Positions 48,262-57,174 of a DNA stretch of 64,000 bases are shown one piece after another. A program made the position numbers and the translations under genes. The DNA is from Amycolatopsis vancoresmycina (GTDB lineage: Bacteria > Actinomycetota > Actinomycetes > Mycobacteriales > Pseudonocardiaceae). The notes below the pieces were generated by a model. It made no database searches. It saw nothing but the letters and a program-made list of their open reading frames with translations, and was not told the origin of the DNA. The stretch's first letter is position 1. Each line of letters opens with the position of its first letter. The stretch is from NCBI RefSeq assembly GCF_000716785.1, contig NZ_JNYY01000012.1:180989-244988 (forward strand). The letters run 5' to 3'.

Positions 48262-49896
48262 TTGTCCCTGTTGACCAGCCTGCCGCCGCCCGCGGCCGAG
48301 ACACCGGCGCCCCCGCCGCGACGGGCCCGCCGACGCTGGTGGTACGCGCTCGTCGTCGTGGCCCTGCTGGGCGGGATGGCGATCGCGATGATCACCACGG
48401 CCGTGGCGCAGTCCCCGACCATCGACGAACCGGTCTACGCGGGCACCGCGGTCGTTTACCTGGAGCAGCACAGCCTGCGGTACAACCCCGAGCACCCGCC
48501 GCTGGGCAAGCTGATCATCGCGACCGGCCTCGCGTTCGCCGACGTGCACCTCGACCCGGCGTTCACCGGCGACCAGACGCAGCTGGGCCGGCACGTGCTG
48601 TACGAGTCCGGCCAGGACCCGGGCCGGTTGCTGCTGCTGGCCCGGTTGCCGGTGATCCTGCTGACGCTGCTGTTCGGGCTGGTCGTGTTCGCGTTCGCCC
48701 GCGACCTGACCGGGCCCGCGGGCGGACTGGTCGCGCTGGCGCTGTATGCGTTTTCCCCGGACGTCATCGCGCACGGATCGCTGGCGACGCTGGACGTGCC
48801 GGTGGCGGGGTTCCTGGTGGCGTCGGCGTGGCTGGCGTGGCGGGCCCGGCGGCGTCCCGCCCGGTACGTCCCGTTGACGGGCCTCGCGCTGGGCGCGGCC
48901 GTCGCCACGAAGATGAGCGCGCTCGCGGCGGTTCCCGTGCTGCTGCTCCTGGTGGCCGTGTCGGTCCGGCGGGCCGGTCATCGGCACTGGCTTCGCGCGA
49001 TCGGCGGCGCCGTTTCCGTTGCACTGCTGGCGATCGCGGTCGTGTGGGCGTCCTATGCGGTCGTCGACCCGCAGCTGCGCTGGACGACACCACCGGGCCT
49101 GCCGCCGTTGACGGGTCTGCGCGCGCTCGCCGGGTGGCTGCCGCTGCCGGAGCCGTACCTGGCGGGGATGCGCGTCCAGTTCGGCTTCGAAGACCAGGTG
49201 TGGACGACGTTCCTGTTCGGCACGCAGCACGTCGAATCCCTGTGGTACTACCTCCCGGCGGCGCTGCTGGTGAAGACACCGCTGGGGGCATTGGCGTCGT
49301 GGGTGGCCGGAGCGGTCGTGCTGGTGGCGATCCCCCGCCTGCGCCCGGCGGCGCTGTACGTGCTCCTCCCCACGGCCGTCCTGCTGGCCGCGGCGATGAC
49401 GGGCAGCCGCGACCTGGGCGTCCGGTACGTGGTGTTCATGCCGATGTTCCTGGCCATCGCGGCGGCCGGGGTGGTTGCGCTGCACCGGCGCTGGGCGCAG
49501 GTGGCGGTGGCGGCCTTGGTCGTGTTCGCGGCGGCGAGTTCGCTGCGGACGTTCCCGTACTACTTGCCGTACGCGAACGAGGCGTTCGGCGGCCCGGAAG
49601 CGACCCACCGGCACCTGCACGATTCGAACGTCGACTGGGGCCAGGACCTGGCCCGGCTGGGCTCCCGGTACGCGGGCGAACGGGTGTGGCTGGTGTACAA
49701 GGGCAGCGGAGTGCCGTCGTACTACGGGATCGTGGCGGCGGACCCGCTGACGGTCCCGGCGACGGAGGTGCACGGGCTGCTGGCGGTGTCGGATTCCGCG
49801 GTGGCGAAGGCGAACGGGAGACTGGCCGAGCTGATCGCGACGAGCACCCCGATCGACGAAGTGGGCCACGCGATCACGATCTACCGGCGGCCTTGA
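48262..49896 (+). CDS. PMT/ArnT-like membrane glycosyltransferase (GT39/GT83 type)
   Basis: About 544 residues with roughly ten membrane helices. The first loop after helix 1 carries TIDEPVYAGTAVVYLEQH and NPEHPPLGKLI, the acidic-motif loop of lipid-carrier-dependent glycosyltransferases; the C-terminal part has NEAFGGP and DSNVDWGQDLARL. Such enzymes move a sugar from a polyprenyl-phosphate carrier to proteins or glycans at the outer face of the membrane. I chose TTG 48262 because AGGAGG lies 9 bases upstream. The frame from ATG 48169 is open but has AT-ending codons (tct aat gga ggt gat), unlike the rest. Confidence 0.85.
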   Translation: MSLLTSLPPPAAETPAPPPRRARRRWWYALVVVALLGGMAIAMITTAVAQSPTIDEPVYAGTAVVYLEQHSLRYNPEHPPLGKLIIATGLAFADVHLDPAFTGDQTQLGRHVLYESGQDPGRLLLLARLPVILLTLLFGLVVFAFARDLTGPAGGLVALALYAFSPDVIAHGSLATLDVPVAGFLVASAWLAWRARRRPARYVPLTGLALGAAVATKMSALAAVPVLLLLVAVSVRRAGHRHWLRAIGGAVSVALLAIAVVWASYAVVDPQLRWTTPPGLPPLTGLRALAGWLPLPEPYLAGMRVQFGFEDQVWTTFLFGTQHVESLWYYLPAALLVKTPLGALASWVAGAVVLVAIPRLRPAALYVLLPTAVLLAAAMTGSRDLGVRYVVFMPMFLAIAAAGVVALHRRWAQVAVAALVVFAAASSLRTFPYYLPYANEAFGGPEATHRHLHDSNVDWGQDLARLGSRYAGERVWLVYKGSGVPSYYGIVAADPLTVPATEVHGLLAVSDSAVAKANGRLAELIATSTPIDEVGHAITIYRRP

Positions 49897-49996
49897 GGAA
49901 CTGGACAACCGTTCCGCGGCCATTGACCCTCCGCGAACTACCTGCGACCCTTCGTGCACGCGCTCTCGCTCTGTGGCCGGGGAAGGGGAGAGACCG

Positions 49997-50818
49997 ATGC
50001 CAGCCGGCACGCGCATCCGATCGCTCGCGCTGGAACTGACCGGGCGGTGTCAGCTCTCCTGCGCCCACTGCTACGCCGAGTCGTCACCGCGCGGCGGGCA
50101 CGGTTCCATGACCGCCGCGGACTGGCGGGAAGTGCTCGACACGGCGGCCGGATCCGGCGTGACGGCGGTGCAGTTCATCGGCGGCGAACCGACCCTGCAC
50201 CCGGAGTGCGCGAGCCTGGTCGACCGGGCACTGGCGTTGCGCATGCGGGTCGAGGTGTTCACCAACCTGGTGCAGGTCAGCCGATCCTGGTGGTCGCGTT
50301 ACCTGCGTCCGGGCGTGAGCGTGGCAACGTCCTACTACACCACGGATTCCGCGGCCCACGATGCTTTCACCGGTCTCCCGGGCAGTCATGCCCGGACGCG
50401 CGCGAACATCGCGCAGGCCGTGCGGACGGGGGTGCGGATCCGGGTGGCGGTGGTCGGGTCCGGCGCGGTGGCGGACCGGGCGTGCGCGGATCTCGCCGCG
50501 CTGGGCGTCGAAGACGTCACCGTCGGGCGGTTCCGGGAAGTCGGCCGCGCTTCCCGCGAAGGTGGCCGCCCGCCGGCCGCCGAACTCTGCGGCCGGTGTG
50601 CCCAGGGCAGTGCGGCCATCGATCCGTTCGGCAATGTCTCGCCCTGCGTGATGGCGCGGCGGATCCACCTCGGGAACGTCCACCGGGAGCCCGTCGGGAA
50701 GATCCTCGCCGGTCCGCGGATGGCGGCGATCTCCGCGCACTTCGCCGAGCGGACCGGCGGCGACGACTGCCCACCGGCGCAAGCGTGCTCACCAAGGCTG
50801 CCACCGCCCGGCACGTGA
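49997..50818 (+). CDS. Radical SAM protein with SPASM-like C-terminus
   Basis: A 273-residue radical SAM enzyme. The cluster motif CxxxCxxC is in TGRCQLSCAHCYAES (about 18-25), followed by QFIGGEPTLHP. The C-terminal region has SPASM-type cysteines (ELCGRCAQG, NVSPCVMAR, and later Cys) and the GNVHREPVGKIL strand. SPASM enzymes usually modify ribosomal peptides or mature quinohemoprotein-type targets. No precursor peptide or RRE domain is evident nearby, so the substrate is unknown. GGAAGGGGAGAG gives a strong start at 49997. It converges on the NB-ARC-TPR gene with a 9-base gap. Confidence 0.87.
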   Translation: MPAGTRIRSLALELTGRCQLSCAHCYAESSPRGGHGSMTAADWREVLDTAAGSGVTAVQFIGGEPTLHPECASLVDRALALRMRVEVFTNLVQVSRSWWSRYLRPGVSVATSYYTTDSAAHDAFTGLPGSHARTRANIAQAVRTGVRIRVAVVGSGAVADRACADLAALGVEDVTVGRFREVGRASREGGRPPAAELCGRCAQGSAAIDPFGNVSPCVMARRIHLGNVHREPVGKILAGPRMAAISAHFAERTGGDDCPPAQACSPRLPPPGT

Positions 50819-50827
50819 GCCTCCGGT

Positions 50828-53233
50828 TCAGCCGAGCAGCCGGTTCAGCCGCACCGCCTTCGCCTGCGCCTGCGGATCGGCGTAACTCCCGAACAGTTCG
50901 GCCGCCTCCTGCCGGCACGCCCGCGCTTCGGCGGCATCCGCGTCCGCCACCGCCTCGCCGAGGTTGTCCAGGGCGACGGCGAGCTGCCACCGGTCGTCGA
51001 GGTCCCGGAGAATCGCCACCGCCCGGCGGTGGAACGGCACGGCGTCCTCGGCACGGCCGAGGCCCTGGTACGCCTCCCCCGTGCCGTCCAGCGCAGCGGC
51101 CTCCCTGACCGGGCTTTCGAGCGCCCGGTGCAGCGTCGTCGCCCGCTGGCCGGAGACGAGTGCGTCGTTGAACAGGCCGTTGAGCCGCTGGATCCGGGCG
51201 TACTCGAGGAGCACCCAGCCCTCGTTGCGGTCTTCGTTGCGGGCGCGCGCGAGTTCGAGCGCCTTTCCCGCCGATTCGAGCGCGTCTTCACGCCGGCTTT
51301 CCGCCGAATCGGCCTGGGCCCTGGCCAGCACGACGAGCGCGACCAGTTCCCGCCGCTGGTCGCCGAGTTCCCGGCTCAACGCCAGGCTCCGGCTCGCGGT
51401 CCCGATCGCCTCCGGGTACCGGCCCGAACCGCAGTAGGCGTCCGCGAGGTTGAACAGGGCGGTCGCTTCGCGCTCGGGGTCGTCCTGGGCGCGCGAAAGC
51501 GCCAGCGCCGACTCCAGCTGCTCGACGGCTTCGGGGAACCTGCGTTGCATGAGGAAGATCACCCCGAGCATGTTCACCGACAGCGATTCCCCCTCGCTGT
51601 CACCGATTTCGCGGCGGATCGCCAGCACGTCCCGGTGCACGCGCACCGCGTCGTTCAGGCGATGCTGGGTGGAATAGGCGCTCCCGAGCGCGAAGACGCC
51701 TTCCGCTTCGGCCAGCCGGTCGGCGTCCCGGCGCGCGGCACTGATCGCGGTCTCGATGACCTGGAGCCGGTCGGCGATCGTCGCTTCCCGCGTGAAGTAC
51801 GGTCGCAGCACCAGCGCCAGTTGCCAGGAAACGCGGTCCAGTCCCGATTTCTCCGCGGCTTGGACCGCGGCCAGGAGGTTGGACCATTCGACTTCGTACC
51901 ACCGCGCGCCGTCGAGGTAGGCCGGGAACGCGGGCACCGCCGAGGGAGCCGGGAGCGCCGTCGGCGGGAGGAGCCGGACCGGTGTGCGCATGGCCGTGCC
52001 GGCGGCGTGGGCGACGTGCAGGTACCACGCCAGCACCCGGCTCAGGGCGGCGTACTGCTCCTCCAGGGAGTCTTGGTGGTGGGCTGCGTTCGTCGCATAC
52101 GCGCGAAGGAGGTCGTGGAATTCGTAGCGGTCCGGCCCGGTCTGCTCGATCAGGTGGACACCGCAGATGGAATCCAGCAGCCGGCGGGCGTCCAGCACCG
52201 TGACGTCCGCCAGCTCGGCCGCCGCCTGGACGCTGAACTCGGGGCCGGGGTGCAGGCCGAGCAGGCGGAACATCCGGGCCGCGTCGGCCGGCAGGGCCCG
52301 GTACGACCACGCGAACACCGCACGGACGCCGTCCGCTTCTTCGCCGTCCTCGGCGGTGAGGGCGTCCCAGAGCCCGGATTCGTCGCGCAGGTCCTGGATG
52401 AGCTGCGCCAAGGGCATCCACGGCCGGGTCGCGGCCCGTTCGGCGGCGATCCGCAGCGCCAGCGGCAGGCAGGCGCACAGCCGGGCGAGCTCGGCGATGT
52501 CGGCGGGATCGTCCTGGCCGCGGTAGTCCGCGGTGATGGCGGTGATCAGCTCGACCGACTCGGATTCGGGCAGAACTTCCAGGGTAACGCGCTGAGCGCC
52601 GTCGCGGGCCATGAGCCCGGCGAGCCGGCTCCGGCTGGTGACGACGACCCGGCACCCGTCGGCACCGGGGATGAGGGGCCGCACCTGGCCGACGCTTTCG
52701 GCGTTGTCCAGGACGACCAGGACACGGCGGTTGGCCAGCAACGACCGGTAGAGCGACGACTTGGCTTCCAGGTCGGCGGGAATGCGGGACGGGGGCACGT
52801 CCAGGGCGCGGATGAACCGGTCAAGCGCCTGTTCGGCGGTGATCGGAGTGCCCGGGTCATAACCGCGGAGGTTCACGTACAACTGGCCGTCGGGGAACTG
52901 GTCCTGGGTGCGATGCGCCCAGCGCAGCGCCAAGGCCGTCTTCCCCACGCCGGCCGTTCCGACGATCACCGTGAGGTGCGCAGCTTCCGGACCCAGCGGG
53001 AACAGGACCGCGTCCAGCCGCCCCAGTTCCGCGAACCGGTTGACGAATCCGCGGACGTCGCCCAGCAATTGGCGAGGCACGTCCCGCCGCTCTGGGCCGG
53101 AACGGTGAAAATGTACCCCTCCGCTGACATCTCGCGCCTGGACGACATCACTGGCTGTGCCGGACAGCTCCGATCGGGTGCCGTCCATGGGAACCGGTAC
53201 CGCCTTGTCGGCGTTCCTGTTCATCGGGTTCAT
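50828..53233 (-). CDS. NB-ARC-TPR (nSTAND/AfsR-like) protein without SARP domain
   Basis: An 801-residue protein. The N-terminus contains VVQARDVSGGVHFH, a short module typical of actinomycete nSTAND proteins. The NB-ARC ATPase has Walker A VGTAGVGKTALAL (about 88-96), LVVLDNAESVGQVRPLIPG and VVVTSRSRL. TPR repeats run from about 480 to the end. Unlike AfsR it has no DNA-binding domain, so it probably acts by protein contact, as a signalling STAND ATPase. GGGAGG precedes ATG 53233. It diverges from the GH3 gene and converges on the radical SAM gene; a functional link to either is unproven. Confidence 0.9.
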   Translation of the reverse strand: MNPMNRNADKAVPVPMDGTRSELSGTASDVVQARDVSGGVHFHRSGPERRDVPRQLLGDVRGFVNRFAELGRLDAVLFPLGPEAAHLTVIVGTAGVGKTALALRWAHRTQDQFPDGQLYVNLRGYDPGTPITAEQALDRFIRALDVPPSRIPADLEAKSSLYRSLLANRRVLVVLDNAESVGQVRPLIPGADGCRVVVTSRSRLAGLMARDGAQRVTLEVLPESESVELITAITADYRGQDDPADIAELARLCACLPLALRIAAERAATRPWMPLAQLIQDLRDESGLWDALTAEDGEEADGVRAVFAWSYRALPADAARMFRLLGLHPGPEFSVQAAAELADVTVLDARRLLDSICGVHLIEQTGPDRYEFHDLLRAYATNAAHHQDSLEEQYAALSRVLAWYLHVAHAAGTAMRTPVRLLPPTALPAPSAVPAFPAYLDGARWYEVEWSNLLAAVQAAEKSGLDRVSWQLALVLRPYFTREATIADRLQVIETAISAARRDADRLAEAEGVFALGSAYSTQHRLNDAVRVHRDVLAIRREIGDSEGESLSVNMLGVIFLMQRRFPEAVEQLESALALSRAQDDPEREATALFNLADAYCGSGRYPEAIGTASRSLALSRELGDQRRELVALVVLARAQADSAESRREDALESAGKALELARARNEDRNEGWVLLEYARIQRLNGLFNDALVSGQRATTLHRALESPVREAAALDGTGEAYQGLGRAEDAVPFHRRAVAILRDLDDRWQLAVALDNLGEAVADADAAEARACRQEAAELFGSYADPQAQAKAVRLNRLLG

Positions 53234-53386
53234 CGTTCCTCCCAGATCGATGCAACCGAACCTCCACCGTAGGGCCTCGTCGGCGGCCCGGCGAGGCCGT
53301 CAGGATTTCGGTCGCAGGAACGCGACACTTGTTTCACTCTCCCGGGGTCTCGGCTCGCCCCGAACGAGCGGAGTTCGCCCTCATGC

Positions 53387-53399
53387 GCGTGAAATTTAC
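53387..53399 (+). promoter_or_regulatory. Copy 2 of shared AT-rich 13-mer, upstream of GH3
   Basis: GCGTGAAATTTAC, identical to 36768-36780. It lies 131 bases before the GH3 start in the 296-bp gap between the NB-ARC-TPR and GH3 genes, which otherwise shows no gene. Confidence 0.4.
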
Positions 53400-53529
53400 A
53401 AACCTCTCCGGTTATTCCGCCGACGCGACCTCGGGCTCGGCACCGGCGCCTTGCCACTCCCGCGCGGCGGCTGCTAACGATGACGAGCGGACCAAGCCGC
53501 AGCCATCGACCTTCTGTGACGGAGATCCG

Positions 53530-56500
53530 ATGCCCTTGCTCTCCCCCGGCCGGCGGCTGACCGCCACCGCGCTCACCGCGGCGATCGCCGCCGCCACCTT
53601 TGTCGTTCCCGCCGCGGCGGGCGTTCCCGCCGCGCTTCCCGTCTACCGGGACACCCGCTACAGCTTCGCCGAACGGGCCGCCGATCTCGTCTCCCGGATG
53701 ACGCTGCCCGAAAAAGTGCTGCAGCTGCACACCAACAGCGCGCCCGCCATTCCGCGGCTCGGTGTCCAGCAGTACACCTACTGGAGTGAAGGCCAGCACG
53801 GCCTCAACACGCTCGGTGCCAACACCGATCACGGCACCGACACCGGTGGCGTGCACGCCACCAGCTTCCCCACCAACCTCGCGAGCACCATGTCGTGGGA
53901 CCCCGATCTGCTCTACCAGGAGACCACCGCGATCTCCGACGAAGCCCGCGGCATGCTGGACAAGTCGCTGTGGGGCGTCGCGCAGAACAACATCGGGCCC
54001 GACAAGAACGGGTACGGCTCGCTCACCTACTGGGCGCCGACCGTCAACCTGGACCGGGACCCGCGGTGGGGGCGGACCGACGAGGGGTTCGGCGAGGATC
54101 CCTTCTTCGTCGCGAAGATGGCCGGTGCCTTCGTCAACGGCTACCAGGGCCAGACGCCGTCCGGGCGGCCCATGACGCCCTACCTCAAGGTCGCCGCCAC
54201 GGCCAAGCACTACGCGCTCAACAACGTCGAGAACGACCGGCACGCCGATTCCTCCGACACCACCGACGCCAACATCCGCGACTACTACACCGCGCAGTTC
54301 CGCTCCCTCATCCAGGACGCGCACGTGTCCGGCCTGATGACCTCCTACAACGCCATCAACGGCACCCCCGCGCCGGCGAACACCTACACCGCCAACGCGC
54401 TCGCCCAGCGCACCTACGGCTTCGACGGCTACACCACCTCCGACTGCGGTGCCGTCGGTGACGTCTACGCCCCGGGCAGCCACGACTGGGCGCCGCCGGG
54501 CTGGACCACGACCACCGCCGGGGCCGCCACCCAGTGGACGAACACCGCCACCGGGCAGCAGGTTTCCGGGGCCGCCGGTGGGCAGGCGTACGCCCTGCGC
54601 GCCGGCACCCAGCTCAACTGCACCGGCTCCGAAGCCACCGTGGCCAACGTCGAGGAGGCCATCAAGGCCGGCGTGCTCTCCGAAGGCGTGCTGGACAACG
54701 CGCTGGTGCACGTCTTCACCACGCGGATGCAGACCGGCGAGTTCGACCCGCCGGACCGCGTCGCCTACACGAAGATCACCAAGGACCAGATCCAGAGCGC
54801 CGCACACCACGCGCTGGCCGCGAAGGTCGCCGCCAACTCGCTGGTGCTGCTGAAGAACGACGCCCTGCCCGGAACCGGGAAGCCGCTGCTGCCCGCCGAT
54901 CCGGCGAAACTCGGCAGCGTGGTCGTCGTCGGGGACCTCGCCGGCAAGGTGACTCTCGGCGGCTACTCCGGCGAACCGGCCGTGCAGGTGACCGCCGTGC
55001 AGGGGATCACGGCCGCCCTGAAGGCGGCGAACCCGGCCGCCACCGTCACTTTCGACGCGTGCGGCACGTCCACCGGCACCACGACCGCGGCCGCCTGCGC
55101 CCCGGCGACCCTCGAAGCGATCAAGACCGCCGACCTCGTCGTGGTGTCCGCCGGCACGGACACGAACACCGCCACCGAAGGCAAGGACCGCACCAGCATC
55201 GCCATGCCGGGCAACTACGACTCGCTGATCGACCAGGTCAAGGCGGCCGGCAACCCCCGCACCGCGCTCGCCGTCCAGGCGGGCGGCGCGGTTTCGCTCA
55301 CCCACGCGAAAGACGGCGTCCCGGCCATCGTGTTCAGCGCCTACAACGGGGAAAGCCAGGGCACCGCGCTCGCCGACGTCCTGTTCGGCAGGCAGAACCC
55401 CAGCGGGCACCTGAACTTCACCTGGTACGCCGACGACTCGCAGCTGCCCGCCATCAAGAACTACGGCCTCACGCCGTCCCAGACCGGCGGGCTCGGCCGC
55501 ACCTACCAGTACTTCACCGGCACCCCGGCGTACCCCTTCGGCTACGGGCTTTCCTACACGAACTTCACCTACTCGCGCGTGCACGCCGACACCCGGCACG
55601 TCACCGCCGACGGGCAGGTCACCGTGCACGTCGACGTCACCAACACCGGCGGCACGGCCGGCGCCGCGGTCGCCCAGCTGTACGCCGCCACGGCGTTCGG
55701 CGTGCCGGGCGTGGAACTCCCGCGCCGGCGCCTGGCCGGGTTCCGGAAGACCGGCGTGCTCGCCCCCGGCCAGACCCAGCACCTGGCCATCCCGGTCCGG
55801 ATCACGGACCTGGCGCTGTGGGACGAAGGAAAGCACCGCCAGGTCGTGTACGACGGCTCCTACCGCTTCGGCGTGGGTGCCGACGCCGACCACCTCGCCG
55901 GCAGCGCCGCGGTGACCGTCAGCGGGGCCAGCACGCCGAAGACGCGGTCGGTGAGCGTGCAGCCCGGCCAGGTCGTCTTCGCGCCGGGCGCGCGGCTCGA
56001 CCTGACCGGCCGGAACCCGTGGATCGCCGACGACACCGCCCAGGCGGCTCAGCACGTGCCGGCCGACCACGTCGTCGAGGCGGTGCGCGACGACCAGTCG
56101 TTCACCGACCTCGCGCACGCCCGGATCGGCTACCGCAGCAGCGATCCGCGGGTGGCCCAGGTCAGCCGCACCGGCCAGGTGACCATGGTGGCGCCCGGCG
56201 TCGCGACCATCAGCGTCACCGTCGACGGCGTCACCGGCAGCACGCCGGTGGTCGTCAAGCAGCCGTTCTCGCTCGCCGCACCGGCCCAGGTCCAAGCGGG
56301 CACGACCTACCCGGTCACCACGACGCTGCCAAACCCGGCGGGCGCCCGGCCGCTGCGTGACGTGACCATGACGCTCGACGTGCCCGCCGGCTGGACCGTG
56401 AAGGCCACTTCGCCGGCCACTTTCCCCGTCGTCCAGCCCGGGCAGACCGTCACCACCACCTGGGAGGTCGGCGTGCCGGCCTCGGCCCAGCCCGGGAAGT

Positions 56501-57171
56501 TCGCCGTGTCGGCGCAGGCCACGTTCACCTCCGCCAACGGGCCCGGCGCTTCCGTGGACGCGACCACCGTGCTGCTTCCGCACCCGCCGTACCCGTCGCT
56601 GGCCGCGGCCTACAACAACGTGGGCACCAGCGACGACGCCACCCCCGGTGCGGGCAACTTCGACGGCGGCAACGCCAGCTTCTCCGCGCAGGCACTGGCC
56701 GCGGCGACGCCCAGCCTCACGCCGGGAGCCACGTTCACCCACGACGGCCTGACGTTCACCTGGCCGGACGCCCCGCCGGGCGGCCAGGACAACGTCGTCG
56801 CCGGCGGGGTGGCCGGCGGGCAGACGATCGCGATCTCGGGCTCCGGCCACACCCTGGGCCTGATCGGCGCGGGCGACTACGGCAGCCCGAGCGGAACGGC
56901 GACGGTGACCTACACCGACGGCACCACCGAGTCCCATTCCGTCAGCTTCGCCGACTGGTGGGCCAACGCGGCGACCGGCGGCGACATCCTCACCACCCTC
57001 CCCTACCTCAACAACAGCAACGGGCGGCTGAACCAGCCGGTGAGCCTGTACTACGCGCCGATCCCGTTGCAGCCCGGCAAAACCGTGCGGTACCTGACCC
57101 TGCCCGACGTCAGCGACGGCGCGAACATGGGCACAGCGGCGATGCACATCTTCACCGTGGCCATCGGGTGA
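53530..57171 (+). CDS. Very large secreted GH3 beta-glycosidase
   Basis: A 1213-residue secreted enzyme. Signal peptide (SPGRRLTATALTAAIAAATF, cleavage near residue 31), GH3 N-domain (about 40-340) with nucleophile Asp305 in YTTSDCGAVG, GH3 C-domain (about 385-650), Fn3-like domain (about 690-780). Then come extra modules: a BIG2-like domain (about 800-895, VEAVRDDQSFTDLAHARIGY, GVATISVTVDGVTG), a NEW3-like domain (about 910-1010, VTMTLDVPAGWTVKATS), and a C-terminal beta-sandwich (1015-1213). Typical GH3 enzymes are 700-900 residues. The N-terminal sequence (YWSEGQHGLNTLG) resembles the xylosidase/arabinosidase branch, but cellobiose-type substrates are possible. GGAGAT precedes ATG 53530. 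Confidence 0.93.
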   Translation: MPLLSPGRRLTATALTAAIAAATFVVPAAAGVPAALPVYRDTRYSFAERAADLVSRMTLPEKVLQLHTNSAPAIPRLGVQQYTYWSEGQHGLNTLGANTDHGTDTGGVHATSFPTNLASTMSWDPDLLYQETTAISDEARGMLDKSLWGVAQNNIGPDKNGYGSLTYWAPTVNLDRDPRWGRTDEGFGEDPFFVAKMAGAFVNGYQGQTPSGRPMTPYLKVAATAKHYALNNVENDRHADSSDTTDANIRDYYTAQFRSLIQDAHVSGLMTSYNAINGTPAPANTYTANALAQRTYGFDGYTTSDCGAVGDVYAPGSHDWAPPGWTTTTAGAATQWTNTATGQQVSGAAGGQAYALRAGTQLNCTGSEATVANVEEAIKAGVLSEGVLDNALVHVFTTRMQTGEFDPPDRVAYTKITKDQIQSAAHHALAAKVAANSLVLLKNDALPGTGKPLLPADPAKLGSVVVVGDLAGKVTLGGYSGEPAVQVTAVQGITAALKAANPAATVTFDACGTSTGTTTAAACAPATLEAIKTADLVVVSAGTDTNTATEGKDRTSIAMPGNYDSLIDQVKAAGNPRTALAVQAGGAVSLTHAKDGVPAIVFSAYNGESQGTALADVLFGRQNPSGHLNFTWYADDSQLPAIKNYGLTPSQTGGLGRTYQYFTGTPAYPFGYGLSYTNFTYSRVHADTRHVTADGQVTVHVDVTNTGGTAGAAVAQLYAATAFGVPGVELPRRRLAGFRKTGVLAPGQTQHLAIPVRITDLALWDEGKHRQVVYDGSYRFGVGADADHLAGSAAVTVSGASTPKTRSVSVQPGQVVFAPGARLDLTGRNPWIADDTAQAAQHVPADHVVEAVRDDQSFTDLAHARIGYRSSDPRVAQVSRTGQVTMVAPGVATISVTVDGVTGSTPVVVKQPFSLAAPAQVQAGTTYPVTTTLPNPAGARPLRDVTMTLDVPAGWTVKATSPATFPVVQPGQTVTTTWEVGVPASAQPGKFAVSAQATFTSANGPGASVDATTVLLPHPPYPSLAAAYNNVGTSDDATPGAGNFDGGNASFSAQALAAATPSLTPGATFTHDGLTFTWPDAPPGGQDNVVAGGVAGGQTIAISGSGHTLGLIGAGDYGSPSGTATVTYTDGTTESHSVSFADWWANAATGGDILTTLPYLNNSNGRLNQPVSLYYAPIPLQPGKTVRYLTLPDVSDGANMGTAAMHIFTVAIG

Positions 57172-57174
57172 ACC

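Noticed and set aside
49897..49996. Search for a precursor peptide before the radical SAM gene
   Set aside because: No start codon with a ribosome site and sensible reading frame fits in the 100-bp gap.
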